From Coriaria nepalensis (lineage: Eukaryota; Streptophyta; Magnoliopsida; Cucurbitales; Coriariaceae), in contig CP114498.1 of assembly GCA_027186245.1 (NCBI GenBank), positions 317,501-381,500 on the forward strand: 64,000 nt of DNA, in the 5' to 3' direction. The position numbers and the translations under genes are program-made. Each line of letters opens with the position of its first letter. The stretch's first letter is position 1. Under the pieces are notes generated by a model, which worked only from the letters and a program-made list of their open reading frames with translations, was not told the DNA's origin and did not search any database. Positions 12,457 through 26,173 of this stretch are shown piece by piece.

Positions 12457-12630
12457 GTACGATAAAAAATCTATATGGATGGATGGAGTACAGCTTGTAC
12501 TACGCATAGATCAAAAGATTGAAGAGAAGAAACCTAAAGAGAAAAACAAATGACAATTGCATGTACTAAAATGCAGTACAGTTTTGCTAAGGTACTAACT
12601 AGCCAAGTACTGAAATGGGTGCTATATAAC
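12457..12630 (+). promoter_or_regulatory. MIR398 promoter: GTAC copper-response cluster and TATA box
   Basis: Seven GTAC cores lie within 154 bp, at 12457-12460, 12488-12491, 12497-12500, 12563-12566, 12576-12579, 12592-12595 and 12607-12610. A TATA-like CTATATAAC follows at 12622-12630, about 60 bp before the miRNA stem. GTAC is the core bound by the SBP-domain factor SPL7, which switches on MIR398 when copper is scarce. GTAC is expected by chance less than once per 154 bp in AT-rich DNA, so the cluster looks selected. Strand, spacing and target fit the neighbouring hairpin. Function is inferred. Confidence 0.75.
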
Positions 12631-12690
12631 ATAGGATTATTTGTATCAAAGACATCATCTCAGATTATGAGGCAACATGTGTAAGCATAT

Positions 12691-12806
12691 GGAGGTGATT
12701 CCTACAGGGGCTGCCTGAGATCACATGTGGGTCCAATCCGAAACCTACCTGTTAGTGGATGGACCTCTCGTGTGTTCTCAGGTCGCCCCTGCCGGATTCG
12801 CCTCTA
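12691..12806 (+). ncRNA. MIR398: MIR398 precursor (miR398 of the b/c type)
   Basis: A hairpin stem carries the 3'-arm sequence TGTGTTCTCAGGTCGCCCCT plus a final G at 12771-12791, the known 21-nt miR398 b/c type of many dicots. The 5' arm holds the star strand at 12707-12727 (begins GGGGCTGCC, ends CACATG). Hand pairing gives a nearly complete duplex with two mismatches inside and 2-nt 3' overhangs; pairing continues outward (GGAGGTGA against the complementary CGCCTCT side) and the loop is about 43 nt. miR398 represses copper proteins (superoxide dismutases CSD1/CSD2, the chaperone CCS, a cytochrome oxidase subunit) so copper can be kept for plastocyanin. The gene does not overlap any protein gene, and its promoter has the expected copper elements. 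Confidence 0.93.
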
Positions 12807-13250
12807 CCCGAAGACTCAGCTGCATCTCATTTCGAGGATATTGATTAAGGTAAATGGTAGATTCTCTTTGATACTCACCTTTTCAAATAATGTCGATCTT
12901 TTTGTGGATCTCACGGAGTGGCCCACATGACTCACCTATCAGTAATGGGATTGCACTTTTGATCCATCCAGTGTCCTTTTCTACCACTAAGAATTAAGAA
13001 CTAATAAAAAGAGAAGAATCTGGATACATTAGAGACAACACATAATCAATCCATTCTTTATCTCCAACACTTTCAAATGATATAATGAAGTTCATTATAC
13101 AAAAAAGAATACATATTGTATACAAAATGTGTTACACAACATATTTTCTCTTGATAGAGTCTGATAAACTACTAGCACAAAGAGGTATAATTAACCATTA
13201 GAACTTAAAAAAACCCAAAATTGTGGGAAGACAAATTTTGCTATCAAATC
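12807..13250. other. MIR398 3' flank and LAS1 3'UTR
   Basis: The left part should be the tail of the plus-strand MIR398 primary transcript. The right part is the 3'UTR of the minus-strand LAS1-like gene. The two transcription units converge here. No other feature was recognised. Confidence 0.45.
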
Positions 13251-16173
13251 TTAAGCGAATATTCTAATTGAAGATTCGATTGCAAAGAGCTCCTCTTTCC
13301 CGACTTTCTTTAACACCCCTCCAATCATCAATTTCCCTTCGACCACATCTTCTGAAGATATAACATCTTCTTCATTCTCTGACCCACAATATTCTTTTGT
13401 TTCCTCCATTCTATCAACATTCGAGTTATTTACTAGCTGAATATCATTGCTAGGCTCTCTATTATCACCACATTGATATGGTTCTCCTACTTGTTTCTGT
13501 TCTGATAATTCTGAAACCTTATTATCATCATGGCCAAAGACATCATAGTCAAGCACAGGAAGACAGCCAGATGAACCAAGGGAACGAGGCAACATACCAA
13601 TTGGACATTGGGTCCATGACTTTGCTACAACCCATCTGTTTGAATTTATCATATCACTGTTTGTTGGTTTTGTCAATTGGCTCTTCCTTCTCTTTTGTAT
13701 AATAAGCTCCAACTTCTTAGCTACTTTATTAATTGAATCATCCTCTTGTTGCATAAAACTACCTTTATCCTCCGATGCATGAAAATTTGATGAAACTAAT
13801 GAAGAGAGTTTATTGATTTTATCCATCAGTAAGTACTCGCCTATCAGCTGTGCTATATGCGTAGCTGAATCCATCAGCTTTTTGTTGCCGGGTATTGATA
13901 TGTAGAGACATTTACGTAGGAGCTCCTTAAGAGCTGCTTTCGGTCTGGATTTCTCATGGCCCTTCCCCAAAATAATAGAATTTCCACTGACATGAGTCTT
14001 CAATTCCTTGAGATTTTCAGCGAGCCATGCAAATAGAGATGAAAGATTTTCCATTTCATCACTTTCCTTCCTTTGATCTAATGAGCAATAGAAGGTAGAA
14101 GAAACCCGTCAACTAGTTTGATTTTGGGGTAGATATTAAGCAATATGGTATATATAAAACAAGATGAGAGTTAAAGTTTGTGGTTACCTATATTATACTT
14201 TGTTCCTTCTAAAGTCTTGAACATATCCAGAACGGTGTTGAGAAGATCTAGGAGTATGTCTGGTTCCTTACTTGACAATTTTATAATTATAAGTTTCCAA
14301 TCATCCAACAAAGTGGATGTGCTTCTTCTTATATCATGGGAACATTCTGAGAGCTCTTCTAGATGTGATGAACTTATAGCCTTTAAGAGAAACTCCAATA
14401 ATACAGATACTACTTCTGTTGAGAAGAAAGAATACAACTGAACAAGAGTTTTCAGCATCTTGGTAGCCTGTTTCTTTGAACCTGAAAGAAGAATATAAAA
14501 AAGGCTCTTGAGCATTGTCGGCATCGGAAGAATCAATCAACAAAATAATATTCAAAACAAAAAGGCACAAAATGTCAGTTTGTCCACAATCTTTCAAGTA
14601 ATGTATGGGCCAATGAATTTTTCACCTCCGGTTTTTGGGGACTGTCTCTTGCATGATGCAACTGATAGGAACTTATTGTACCCAATATGCCATTCGGAGC
14701 CACCTATAAAGGAGTGATACTCAGCGGGTCAAAATTTATCATATTGTGTTTATTTCGCAACTGAATGGCTCGAATAATTCAATTAGTCAGAATTCACTTA
14801 CAAAACACTAGAAGAGCAAATAATTTTTAGAGCTTACGTTTTCTCTTGACTAGTAAAGAGCTAATCTGAGAAATTTCCTCAACTTTCAAACTGAAGGCCA
14901 ACTCAAGAAGCTTTGACTCGATTTCCCTCTTAATGTTTGCACATTTATCGCCTTGAAATGGGATTTCCTTCTTCTGAGGTTCCCAATAATACGATTTTAA
15001 CCAACATAGTGCCTGAAAATCAACAATATAAAAAAAATGTGATTGCTTTGCAAACTGTTAATTTGCAGAATTATACAAGCCCAAAACAACAAACAACAAA
15101 GTTAATCAAAGTGATTACCTTCTCTGATGCACTACGAACCACCTGGAGAGCAGGAAGTTCACGATGAGATCCCTCTATATTTAAGCAAAATCAAACATAC
15201 CAAAACAAAATACCCATGATTAGGATAAAAAAATTGGTCACCAAGAATAATTATTGCATTGCAAATCAATAGGAAGTAAAAGGTACTGTATCATCAACGA
15301 TTCAACACAGTAAAAGAATTGCTTACCATGCCGAACATCAATTAGGGAACGTGGCAAACCAATAGCATCAGCTGCCACAGCAATCGAGACCTCTGTTTTC
15401 TTGCGTGTCTTCTCAACAACACCATTCACAAGCCTTCAAAAATAGCACTCAACTCTCACATAAGAAGCACTTGGAGGTTCCCAAAAAAACAATGCTTCTG
15501 ATAAGATCAAGTTCCAAACAAGTTTCATAGACGAAAAAATGTTTGAGACAGGCTGAAGTTCGTAAAAGGATCTCACCTCATGATAGCCATGCAATATAAC
15601 ATGGCAAGCATTTCCTCTGAAAGTGAAGCATCACTGCCTTGGCCCTTTCTAGAATAAATCAAGAGAATTAATTAGAAAGGAAAGAAACCATACAACCCAT
15701 TAGAAGTAGTATATAGAAATAAAATAAGAGAGAATTAAAAATAAATAAAAAAAATTTGAAAGATTATACTTGATGAAAGGATCCTTCAGTTGAATTTCAA
15801 TAATAGAGGCTGTAACTTCAACCTCGACCGGAACACATCCTCTGCTTCTCCATGATGACACCTGAAAAAAAATTCCAAGTTTCGGTTTGTAAACTTCAGT
15901 TTGGGTAGCCAAAACCCCAGTTTGTCTAAATACTCATTCGAACAAAAATCCAATATTTATAGCAATCTTATCAAAACAGAGAGAGATAGGGAGTAAGCCT
16001 ACTCTTCTGAGAGCGCAAGCAATGGAGTCCGTAGAGTCGGAGAAGAGAGAGCGATGGACGAAGAGCCATTCGTCCCAGGTCAACCAGGACACCAATTTAC
16101 GATTACAGGACGATGATCTCTCTCGCCGTTTGTCGATTACGGACTCTTCTTCAAACCCTAACAGCGACTCCAT
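13251..16173 (-). CDS. LAS1-like family protein (pre-rRNA ITS2 processing)
   Basis: Nine exons with consistent phases encode 623 residues: 16003-16173, 15770-15861, 15577-15648, 15327-15433, 15119-15174, 14838-15012, 14626-14703, 14188-14481, 13251-14077. The N-terminal HEPN domain is recognisable by WDEWLFVHRSLFSD, VSSWRSRGCVPVEVEVTAS, IGLPRSLIDVRH and EGSHRELPAL. The HEPN RNase motif R-H-x-x-x-H (RHEGSH) is intact and split by the exon 4/5 border. LAS1 with the kinase Grc3/NOL9 cleaves the ITS2 spacer during 60S ribosome maturation in the nucleolus/nucleus. The C-terminal half is helical/low-complexity with a conserved NRWVVAKSWTQCPIGMLP patch and an acidic stretch. Start at ATG 16173, followed by the acidic N-terminus MESLLGFEEE. 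No lesion found. Confidence 0.88.
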
Positions 16174-17041
16174 TAAAAAGCTCTCTACTTCTTCTTCTTC
16201 TTCGGCGGTTAACTGTAGGCGGGAGTGGGTAACTTAGGCTAACTTATATTTAACGGGTTTTAGTGGGAACCGGGTGAAACGGGGGTATTGGTATGTTTCT
16301 CAGGTCGGGTCTAGTTGAAAGGTCTAATGGGTACGGTCCGTACGGCCCAGGTTCATATTCCATTCTTTGAAAATGATGAAGCTACGGTCTGGTCTCCTTC
16401 GTCTTTGTTTCATAATTTTTTTTATAGTTTTCTTTCATTTTTCTTTTCCTTTTGCTATTTTGTATTGAATTCTCTGTTTTCGCCACTGGTTTTTTTTCCC
16501 CCTTCTCTTTTTCTGATACAATTATAGGTGGATAATTTCGGAGGAAGATCTGATTTTCCTGAATTACGGACCTTGATCGAAAGGTTTGAATTCTTATTTT
16601 CTTTCTCAATTTCTCAATTACTTAATCGCATTGTTGTAGTTGCTTCTGATGTACGCGGCACACAGATGCTGCTGCATATGAAAGTTTTGACAATCGTAAT
16701 TTATTGTGGTTTTGCTTAAGAACATCGTTATTGGATTGAGAGATGGGTTTTGAATTGTGATCCTAAGCTTTTCCGGGTGAAAAGGTCCAAGAGTGATAAA
16801 TTATGGTGTAGCTGAAAAGTTAGAGAAGAAGACGTACAGAGTTTTAGCTAGATGACTGATCGACCTTCAAAATGACATTTCATACATATTGCTGCTTAAT
16901 ATATATACCAATAGGGTCTTCTGCTCAACTTCCTTAGAAATATAGCTCGAGCTTTCTTAAATCTTTGAGAAGATTTTCATTTGCGATGTTACTAGTCAAT
17001 CACATATTTTGTATAAATTTAATTAATCTCAATTGTCTCAG
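16174..17041. promoter_or_regulatory. Divergent promoter between LAS1 and the ERI1-like locus
   Basis: The minus-strand LAS1 start and the plus-strand ERI1-like locus face away from each other. A plausible untranslated exon of the plus-strand locus lies at about 16529-16582, bounded by ATTATAG and AAAG/GTTTG. A GGCCCA (TGGGCC) element lies near 16344. T-rich DNA fills the rest. Confidence 0.45.
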
Positions 17042-18602
17042 AATCAATGCAAGAGCACCGTGAAGGATCCGTTAGATGCCTCCAAGGCGAGGCATTACCT
17101 TACAACCCACAAATGGCTGGAAAATACATGGAAGGGTAATCCAGAACCTAGGCTGAAAATTATATGGAACCTTACATCTCATCAACTAGTGTCCCATTTT
17201 CACCACCTATAGAAGGTCACCACAACAGAGTGGCCCACCAACATAATCCTTATGTATGGTCATCATTCCATCCTAACTATCAAAAACCGCCTCAGAATCA
17301 CTTCTACTGGAATAGAAGTACTTTTTTTCCGGTTGATAATCGGTCTCCATATATGCCCTTTAGGATGCCATCACAAAGTCAGCCAACTGATTTTCATTTA
17401 CAAGAGTTTCAGTTTTTCGTGGTCATAGACTTTGAGGCAGCGTGTGATAAGGAAAAAAGTCCTCATCCACAAGAGATAATTGAATTCGTCTGTGATTGTG
17501 AATAGTATGACTGGTCTACTTGAAGATTCTTTTCAAATTTATGTTTGGCCGACTTATAATCAACATTTGACTGACTTCTGCAAGGAGCTTACTGGAATCC
17601 AACAAACCCAGGTATTCATTTAGTACTAATAATTTTAATTTTGGCTGTTGAGGACGTTCATAACTATGTTGCAATGTGGAGATCAGTTTCTTACTTTTGG
17701 GTTTCTTCTCATTCAATATTCATGGAATGAGGTTGGAACTTATGGAACACATTGTTGGTGATTATTTTGAATAGGTTCTAAAGGTTGTGATGAATTTGAA
17801 GAGACTAAAGTCTATATGTTATTGACATTTAGGTTGGCAAGGGTGTTCTTTTGAGTGAAGCTCTATTTATACATGATAGATGGCTCGAGGAAAAGGGGAT
17901 CAAGCATACCAACTTTGCTGTTGTGACATGGTCTAATTGGGATTGCCGAGTAATGCTGGAATCTGAGACATATCCGGAAGCCTCCATATTTTAACAGGTA
18001 AAAGATTCAAATGCCAATATCTATATCATCATGAAGTAGTTATATGCTGATGTGGTATTTTTAAAGACATTTTCAGTATTTGACTCTAGATTTTATTACA
18101 TATTGACTCCAGATGGATCAACTTGAAGGTTCCATATCTTGAGACATTTGGTGGAGCCCGGTGCAGCCTAAGAGAAGCTGTCCAATCAGCCGGCTTAACA
18201 TGGGAAGGTAGGGTCCACTGCGGCCTAGACGATGCTAAAAACACAGCCCTTTTCCTCATCCATCTGATGCATGTCAGGTTCAAGTTCACAATAACTAACT
18301 CACTGATGGGCCCACCCGGAGAGCATCCACCAATGATGATGCATCAGTTCATGGCCCACCAATGGGGTAGCCCAATCCGGCAACCAGCCGAAAATGGACG
18401 AATGCCAACGGTTCAATATCATTCTCTCCAGGTCAGTTCAGGTCCCAGAAAATGCATGTTCTGCTATTGTGGGGTTGAGAGTAGTAAAGGATTGGTCCAA
18501 AAACCTGGACCCAAGCATGGGAGCTTCTTCTATGGATGTGGCAATTGGACTGCCACTCGAGGAGCTCTTTGCCCTTATTTTGAATGGGACACTACCCCTT
18601 AA
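17042..18602 (+). pseudogene. Disrupted ERI1-like 3'-5' exonuclease with GRF zinc finger
   Basis: Four exon-like blocks (17042-17611, 17833-17997, 18113-18602) with GT/AG borders match a plant DEDDh exonuclease of the ERI1 type. They show FFVVIDFEAACDKE (catalytic Asp/Glu), NFAVVTWSNWDCRVMLE and HCGLDDAKNTA (later catalytic His/Asp), then a GRF zinc finger (CMFCYCGVES with GNWTATRGALCPYFEW). The frame is broken three times. From the likely ATG at 17046, translation stops after 30 codons (17136-17138), with a second stop soon after. At about 17489 two bases are missing after EIIEF, giving a stop at 17503-17505. At about 17970-17974 a deletion shifts the frame again, giving a stop at 17992-17994. 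Introns persist, so this is an in-place decayed gene, not a retrocopy. The GRF-coding last exon alone stays open. Assembly error is the main alternative. Confidence 0.82.
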
Positions 18603-18917
18603 AAAGAAAAAAAAAAAAAGAATCATATTGTTCCTAAATACTAATACAGCAGAAAGAGAAAGCAATGAAAGGGAGAGAGAAACACATAGGTTAGTTATAA
18701 CTTAATCCCAGAAGTGCAATCTTTTAGCATCCAATAGGTTAGTGAAGAGTGATTTTTCCGGGGAAAATAATTTTACCATGATAATATTTCACATGGTTTT
18801 CCTTTCCCCGTCATTTTTTTTATATGAATGAGCAAGAACACTTTTCAGCTTTCAGGTGTTTTATGTGGTGATATAAGTGCGAAGTTAGTATAGGATTCTT
18901 CTTGTCGGAATTTAGTC
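18603..18917. other. Convergent gap between ERI1-like and KS-like pseudogenes
   Basis: AT-rich DNA with a short A-run just after 18602. It holds the 3' flanks of both converging loci. Nothing else was recognised. Confidence 0.4.
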
Positions 18918-21900
18918 TTAACAGAGTTGGTCTCTGTTGACAAATATGGGGTCTTGAAACAAGGCACTAGCCAAGTTCATCAATCCCTGCGAAGAAAACC
19001 CATCGTCTTTCATGTAAAATAAGTGCAACACTCTGCTCATCTTCCAAAACAAATCCTTGCAAGATCTTGGAATCATGCCATTTTCGAAAACCAACCTCAT
19101 CAGCTCCCTCCTCGCTCTCTCCACATGACCTTCCATTTCTGTAATGGCCTCTTCTTCTTCTCCGAATCCGATCATACCCGATCATACTATTCCCACCCGC
19201 ATTATTCATCATGCATAAGGTCACAGCATTCAACTTCCCTTGCTTTGATTCCCTCTGCAACAAGATGTCAGGAACCAATATTACGGCTCAGTTAAGCATC
19301 TATAAGCAAATAAAACATGAATATAAATTTTGTTTATGTAACCTGAAAGCTGCGAATATCATTGAGAAGACGACCGGAAATGCTGGTTAGCTTGTATAGA
19401 TTATGGTACTCAGTGCTTGCAATAACTTGCTCAGAAAGGTTATGCCCCATCAGATAGAGTGATGGAAGGATGATAGGTCCCAAGGCAAATGATACGTAAC
19501 CGTTTGCAATGTATTCATCTAGTTCTGGCACTGTCTTGTTTCTCGTCCACTCCGCTTCTTTCAGTGACGAATTCAGCAATTCTAACCACTACAAAAACAA
19601 AATATTATGTCAAATTTTAAGACACAGACGGCATGCTGACTTAGCTTCATGTTATCATCATACACGATTTTGTGATTAGTAAGATCTTACTAGATCGATT
19701 ATGTGACTCGTCACGTTGCGTCCTTGTATGGTGCTTGCTTTATTTCCGATTTCGCACACCGTATTGTAGAGTGCAAGAAACAGAATCTCAACCTCATTAG
19801 AGCAATATTCCATGCTTTTCTTCTTTACATTCCAACTGCCAAAAGAAAGGATCAGAGATTCAGATTCACTCAAGCATACAATCCTGTACTTGATGACTTC
19901 GTGATATAAAAGTAACAATATTATTGTAAGTACCTCTGTACTAACAGCATGAGGTTTACTAACTCCTCTTGAGAGCCTCTGATGTCAAAGAAATCATCAA
20001 ACACGGTTGTAAGAACGCCATTTTTGGCCCACGAGAAACGGGCCTCCCTAAGTTCCGGAGAGAAGAAGGTTGCTGCTGCGGAAAAGTAACAGTAGCCCAC
20101 CTTCTGCCTTGCAAACTTCAGTTTGTCCAGTTTGTTCTCTACTACCCACCTGCTTTCATTAAGATTATCTAATCATGAAAATTTGACCGACCGAGATGAT
20201 CATGAACTTCGCGTCATTAACTAAATCCAGGATTGATTAATATCGACAGCGTACCTTTGGAGTTCTTCGAGTTCTTTACGATGATGAGATTGGCAGAAAT
20301 TGAAGTCTTCCACTGCTAGTTTCAGAATATCTTCATGACCCAGATTCGGACAACTTGACCAACAAGTATATGTTAAAAAAAATATAAAAAAAAAGAAAAA
20401 CTTAAACATCCTAACTATGATACAAATGAAGCTATATGTATATATATACATATATCTATATATATGCACCTATATGAAGATTTTAGAATCCTTGTGTTAT
20501 TTATTCTGTAATTTTCAATTGCTCGTCTGTTCGATAAGCGTTCCAAAGTAGCCTTGTAGGGGAACTTAAGAGCTTCATTTATCTGAAAATAACCATTAAA
20601 TATATGATCACAGATGAATTTGGGTTAATTATGAGGGATAGATCAGTTTAATATATTATGATTCAGAACAATAAGTATTAAGTAGTGTTAGTATACCTCT
20701 TGGACTTGGTTAATCATGTGTTTGTCAATTCTATCAGAACGAAGCGGAGCCGGATAGTAGTCGCTTGATACTGCATTAGTCAACAAGTTATAGGTCCAAG
20801 AGTTAAGATTGTCTAGAATGGAGGAGGAAGAAGATTCATGTGGGTGTATATTGATTTGAGAAGCCTTGAACAATTCTAATACTGCACCCATCTCCCGGCA
20901 TGCATAAGATTAAGATATATAGCTACTGAAATCAAATTTTAGTCAATTCAATCCTGAACACCTGCATCACTAAACTTGTCCAAGACTGAGTGAAGATAAT
21001 CAAGACAGGCGTGGTTGTTGAGTCGTGCAAAAGCAGCCGCTGTGGTGGCCGGAGAATCAGAAAGGGATCCATTATTTCTTTGATAATTCATCACCATTGA
21101 TTCCCACCAATCATGTGATTTCCCCATTACTGATAATCCTTCCGAAACATACGCTAAATAGGAAGCTTCACTCCCTTCTAAGTTGCTTCTGTCACTTGTA
21201 AATTAGATCAGAAACATGTACCAGCTTCAAAAACATCATACTAGGCAAAGAAGAAACTATATATGTATATACCTTGTGAGCTCCAAATCTCTCTTGTGGA
21301 ATAAGGAGTCCAAGTTAGTGTTTGTGTGCTGGAGGGGGAAATTCAAGCCTAAGGCTTGAGCCCTTTCAAGCATAGTGGGAAATGTTATGTCAAATCCAAT
21401 AGGAGAATAATGTTCATGTTGATCCTCATGATTATGATCAACAGCTGAGGGTAGATTTGAGGCAATAAAATTGAGGCCCTTGATTGTATGTTCTTGACCA
21501 ACATTCCATGTTTTGAGGGCAAGGACACAGGCTAAGGTAGACAAGAGAGTGTCCTTCATTAACAAGCTGGAGTGATGATGATGATGATGATGATAATGTG
21601 GACCAATCAGATGAAGGCCCCATGAGCCATCAAGGTGTTGATTATCTAGTACCCATTTCAGACACTGTGGGAAGAAGGGTGCTTTTACGGAAGTAGGAAA
21701 AGGTACCATTGCCACCCAAGCAGTGTCGTATGATGATGCCGATATCTCCACCTTTTCAAACATGTTCCTAATCCTTTCTTTTCTCTCTTCAAAGCACTAA
21801 GCCATGACATAAAACAAGAAATAATAATGACAAAGACAGTTAAGTTAGAACATTGAATCTCGTTTAGTATGTGGTTAAAACATACCAAAACTCCAGATAT

Positions 21901-21972
21901 AGGATTTGTTGCTCCCACATCCAGTTTTCCTGTAAAAGTACAGATTGATCCAATTCCAGAAAAAGTCTTCAT
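18918..21972 (-). pseudogene. ent-kaurene synthase-like (TPS-e/f) gene, exon loss and frameshift
   Basis: Exons are recognisable at 21886-21972, 21273-21796, 20962-21194, 20697-20891, 20470-20582, 20255-20353, 19934-20149, 19691-19835, 19343-19588 and 18918-19254. They include SSYDTAWVAMVP, the class I metal site DDFFD ([15 protein letters not shown]) and the second metal site NDIRSFQRE, so the family is a kaurene synthase, which turns ent-copalyl diphosphate into ent-kaurene in plastids. Two lesions matter. First, between LDKFSDA (20962) and MGAVLELF (20891) only 70 bp remain, where the family has about 85-90 residues more, and the flanking exons no longer join in frame. Second, a 10-bp tandem duplication at 19167-19186 shifts the frame before the last ~75 residues, whose ancestral reading continues in another frame to 18918. 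A functional enzyme is unlikely. The plant must carry another KS for gibberellin synthesis. Confidence 0.85.
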
Positions 21973-22563
21973 TGATCTTGTTTAGGCTAAAAGACCAAAA
22001 AGGGAGAAGAAGGAAAGAAAGAAGGAAGAAAACTTGCAATCAAGGTATACCAGAAAGTTGGCAGAAACGAATTGATGTAAAAGAAACAAAAATGAAACCT
22101 GATGAGGAGGAGGTTCTGATCAAACAACCAGAGTTGGTCTTGGGATGTGAGATATGAGACATGATCACCATTTTTGTTTGTTTGTTTCTTTTGCTCCTCA
22201 AATATGTCTGTCTCATATGATATGATATGATATCTCTTTAAAATATAAGCACTCTTAGCTAGCATATGAAAATGTCTCAATTGTCATTTGCTGTAGATCT
22301 TCACTAAGAATCATTTCAATGCTTTAATTTTATTTTACTTGAGCTGAGTTGACTATTTTTTTTATTGGGCCGTAGTTTCTTGTTGGAAAAGAAGGCGGAT
22401 GGGCCTGGGCCGAAATCTCTATACGCACCGTTTTGGAATAGGCCTTAGCTTTACAATGAAGTTGAACAATACGCGCCTTTTCATAAAATTTATCGCACTT
22501 TTCTGTTCCCCCAAACACTCCTTCGTCCTGCCTATGTAATCCGAAGAAAATAGGCATCCAGCT
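21973..22563. promoter_or_regulatory. Promoter region of SF3B6 and 5' flank of KS-like locus
   Basis: The divergent interval carries three TGGGCC elements (22366-22371, 22400-22405, 22406-22411) within 200 bp of the SF3B6 start. These are site II type elements common in plant genes for translation and RNA processing. The left part is purine-rich. No gene was recognised. Confidence 0.55.
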
Positions 22564-22938
22564 ATGGCGGCAATCAGTCTGCGAAAGGGTAACACAAGGC
22601 TACCTCCAGAGGTGAATCGAGTTCTGTACGTTCGTAATCTTCCTTTCAACATCTCGAGCGAAGAGATGTACGATATATTTGGTAAATATGGCGCGATTAG
22701 GCAGATTCGAATCGGAACCAACAAGGATACTAGAGGCACCGCTTTCGTCGTCTACGAGGATATCTACGACGCCAAGACGGCGGTCGACCACCTGTCCGGC
22801 TTCAACGTTGCCAATCGGTACCTTATCGTGTTGTATTACCAGCAGGCGAAGATGAGCAAGAAGTACGATCAGAAGAAGAAGGAGGATGAGATCGCAAGGA
22901 TGCAGGAGAAGTACGGCGTCTCCACTAAAGATAAGTAG
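22564..22938 (+). CDS. SF3B6: Splicing factor 3B subunit 6 (SF3b14/p14)
   Basis: A single intronless open frame of 124 residues starts at the first ATG. It is almost entirely one RNA recognition motif: RNP2 as VLYVRNLPF and RNP1 as RGTAFVVYE. The C-terminal helix region [18 protein letters not shown] is typical of p14, and length matches the family (about 125). The protein sits in the SF3b complex of the U2 snRNP near the branch-point adenosine, bound to SF3B1, in the nucleus. The coding region is GC-richer than its flanks (for example 22741-22860) but codon use is normal for a small housekeeping gene. Three TGGGCC promoter elements lie upstream. No lesion. Confidence 0.95.
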   Translation: MAAISLRKGNTRLPPEVNRVLYVRNLPFNISSEEMYDIFGKYGAIRQIRIGTNKDTRGTAFVVYEDIYDAKTAVDHLSGFNVANRYLIVLYYQQAKMSKKYDQKKKEDEIARMQEKYGVSTKDK

Positions 22939-23707
22939 GAACAACTGATGAATTTTAGTTTCTCTTTTTATGTTTTTCTTTGCGAATTTCAGTTTCAATG
23001 GAGAAAAGTAAAATTTTATGGTTTTTAGTTTTGTGAGATTCTGAATTGATTGAGGACATTATCTCTGATCTCTTTCTCGCTATACATCCATGGCTATTAC
23101 TTATTTGATAAAAAAAAGTTGTACCTTTAGGTGCACATAATGATCTGATTATGCTGCTCTCTAATTCTGTGGAACTCTGGTTTGATTTGTTGGGGTTTCC
23201 AAAATTAGGAAAGCCTTTATGGGCGAAACAAATGGAATTGAGTATGAGTATGATCATATGGAATGTTTCACAGTTTCAGTTAGTATTAGAGTAATCTTTT
23301 CAAAGTGCAATTCTAGACGAAAATAGAAAAAGAAAGAAGAAGAAAGGGTAATTAGAATAGGACCCTTTGATTTCCTTGACATAGGGTAAGCACATATATA
23401 CTGGTACATAGCTTTTACACAAGAAAAAACAAAGACTAGTCAATTAGCCATTCAATCACCCTTCAATTTACAACCCCTCTATTTTTTATTTTTTTTTTAA
23501 ATTTTAATTCTGTGTCAAGAATACATGCTCGACCCTTCTCCTCCACCCATTAACTCCTCCCCCATTTTCATTATACATACTGCACATGATCATGCTAATC
23601 AAATTTTCATACATAATACAACCTTCTCTTCTGATGGTAAGATGCTAGGATGATACACACAATGCTTGTTTTCTCTTTCATTTTCTCTACTTCCAAAACA
23701 CATGAAA
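22939..23707. other. Convergent 3' flanks of SF3B6 and CPK
   Basis: The 3'UTRs of a plus- and a minus-strand gene converge here. The DNA is AT-rich with a T-run near 23482-23499. No other gene was recognised. Confidence 0.45.

Positions 23708-26173
<2,466 letters not shown>

Noticed and set aside
13478..13702. Plus-strand open frame within the LAS1 last exon
   Set aside because: Shadow of the LAS1 coding exon on the opposite strand.
21438..21623. His/Ser-rich open frame opposite the KS-like second exon codon frame
   Set aside because: Alternative frame of the same exon; the KS frame has the SSYDTAW and DNQHLDGSWGL signatures.
22600..22998. 132-codon minus-strand open frame over SF3B6
   Set aside because: Antisense shadow of the RRM gene; the plus strand has the RNP1/RNP2 motifs and the right length.
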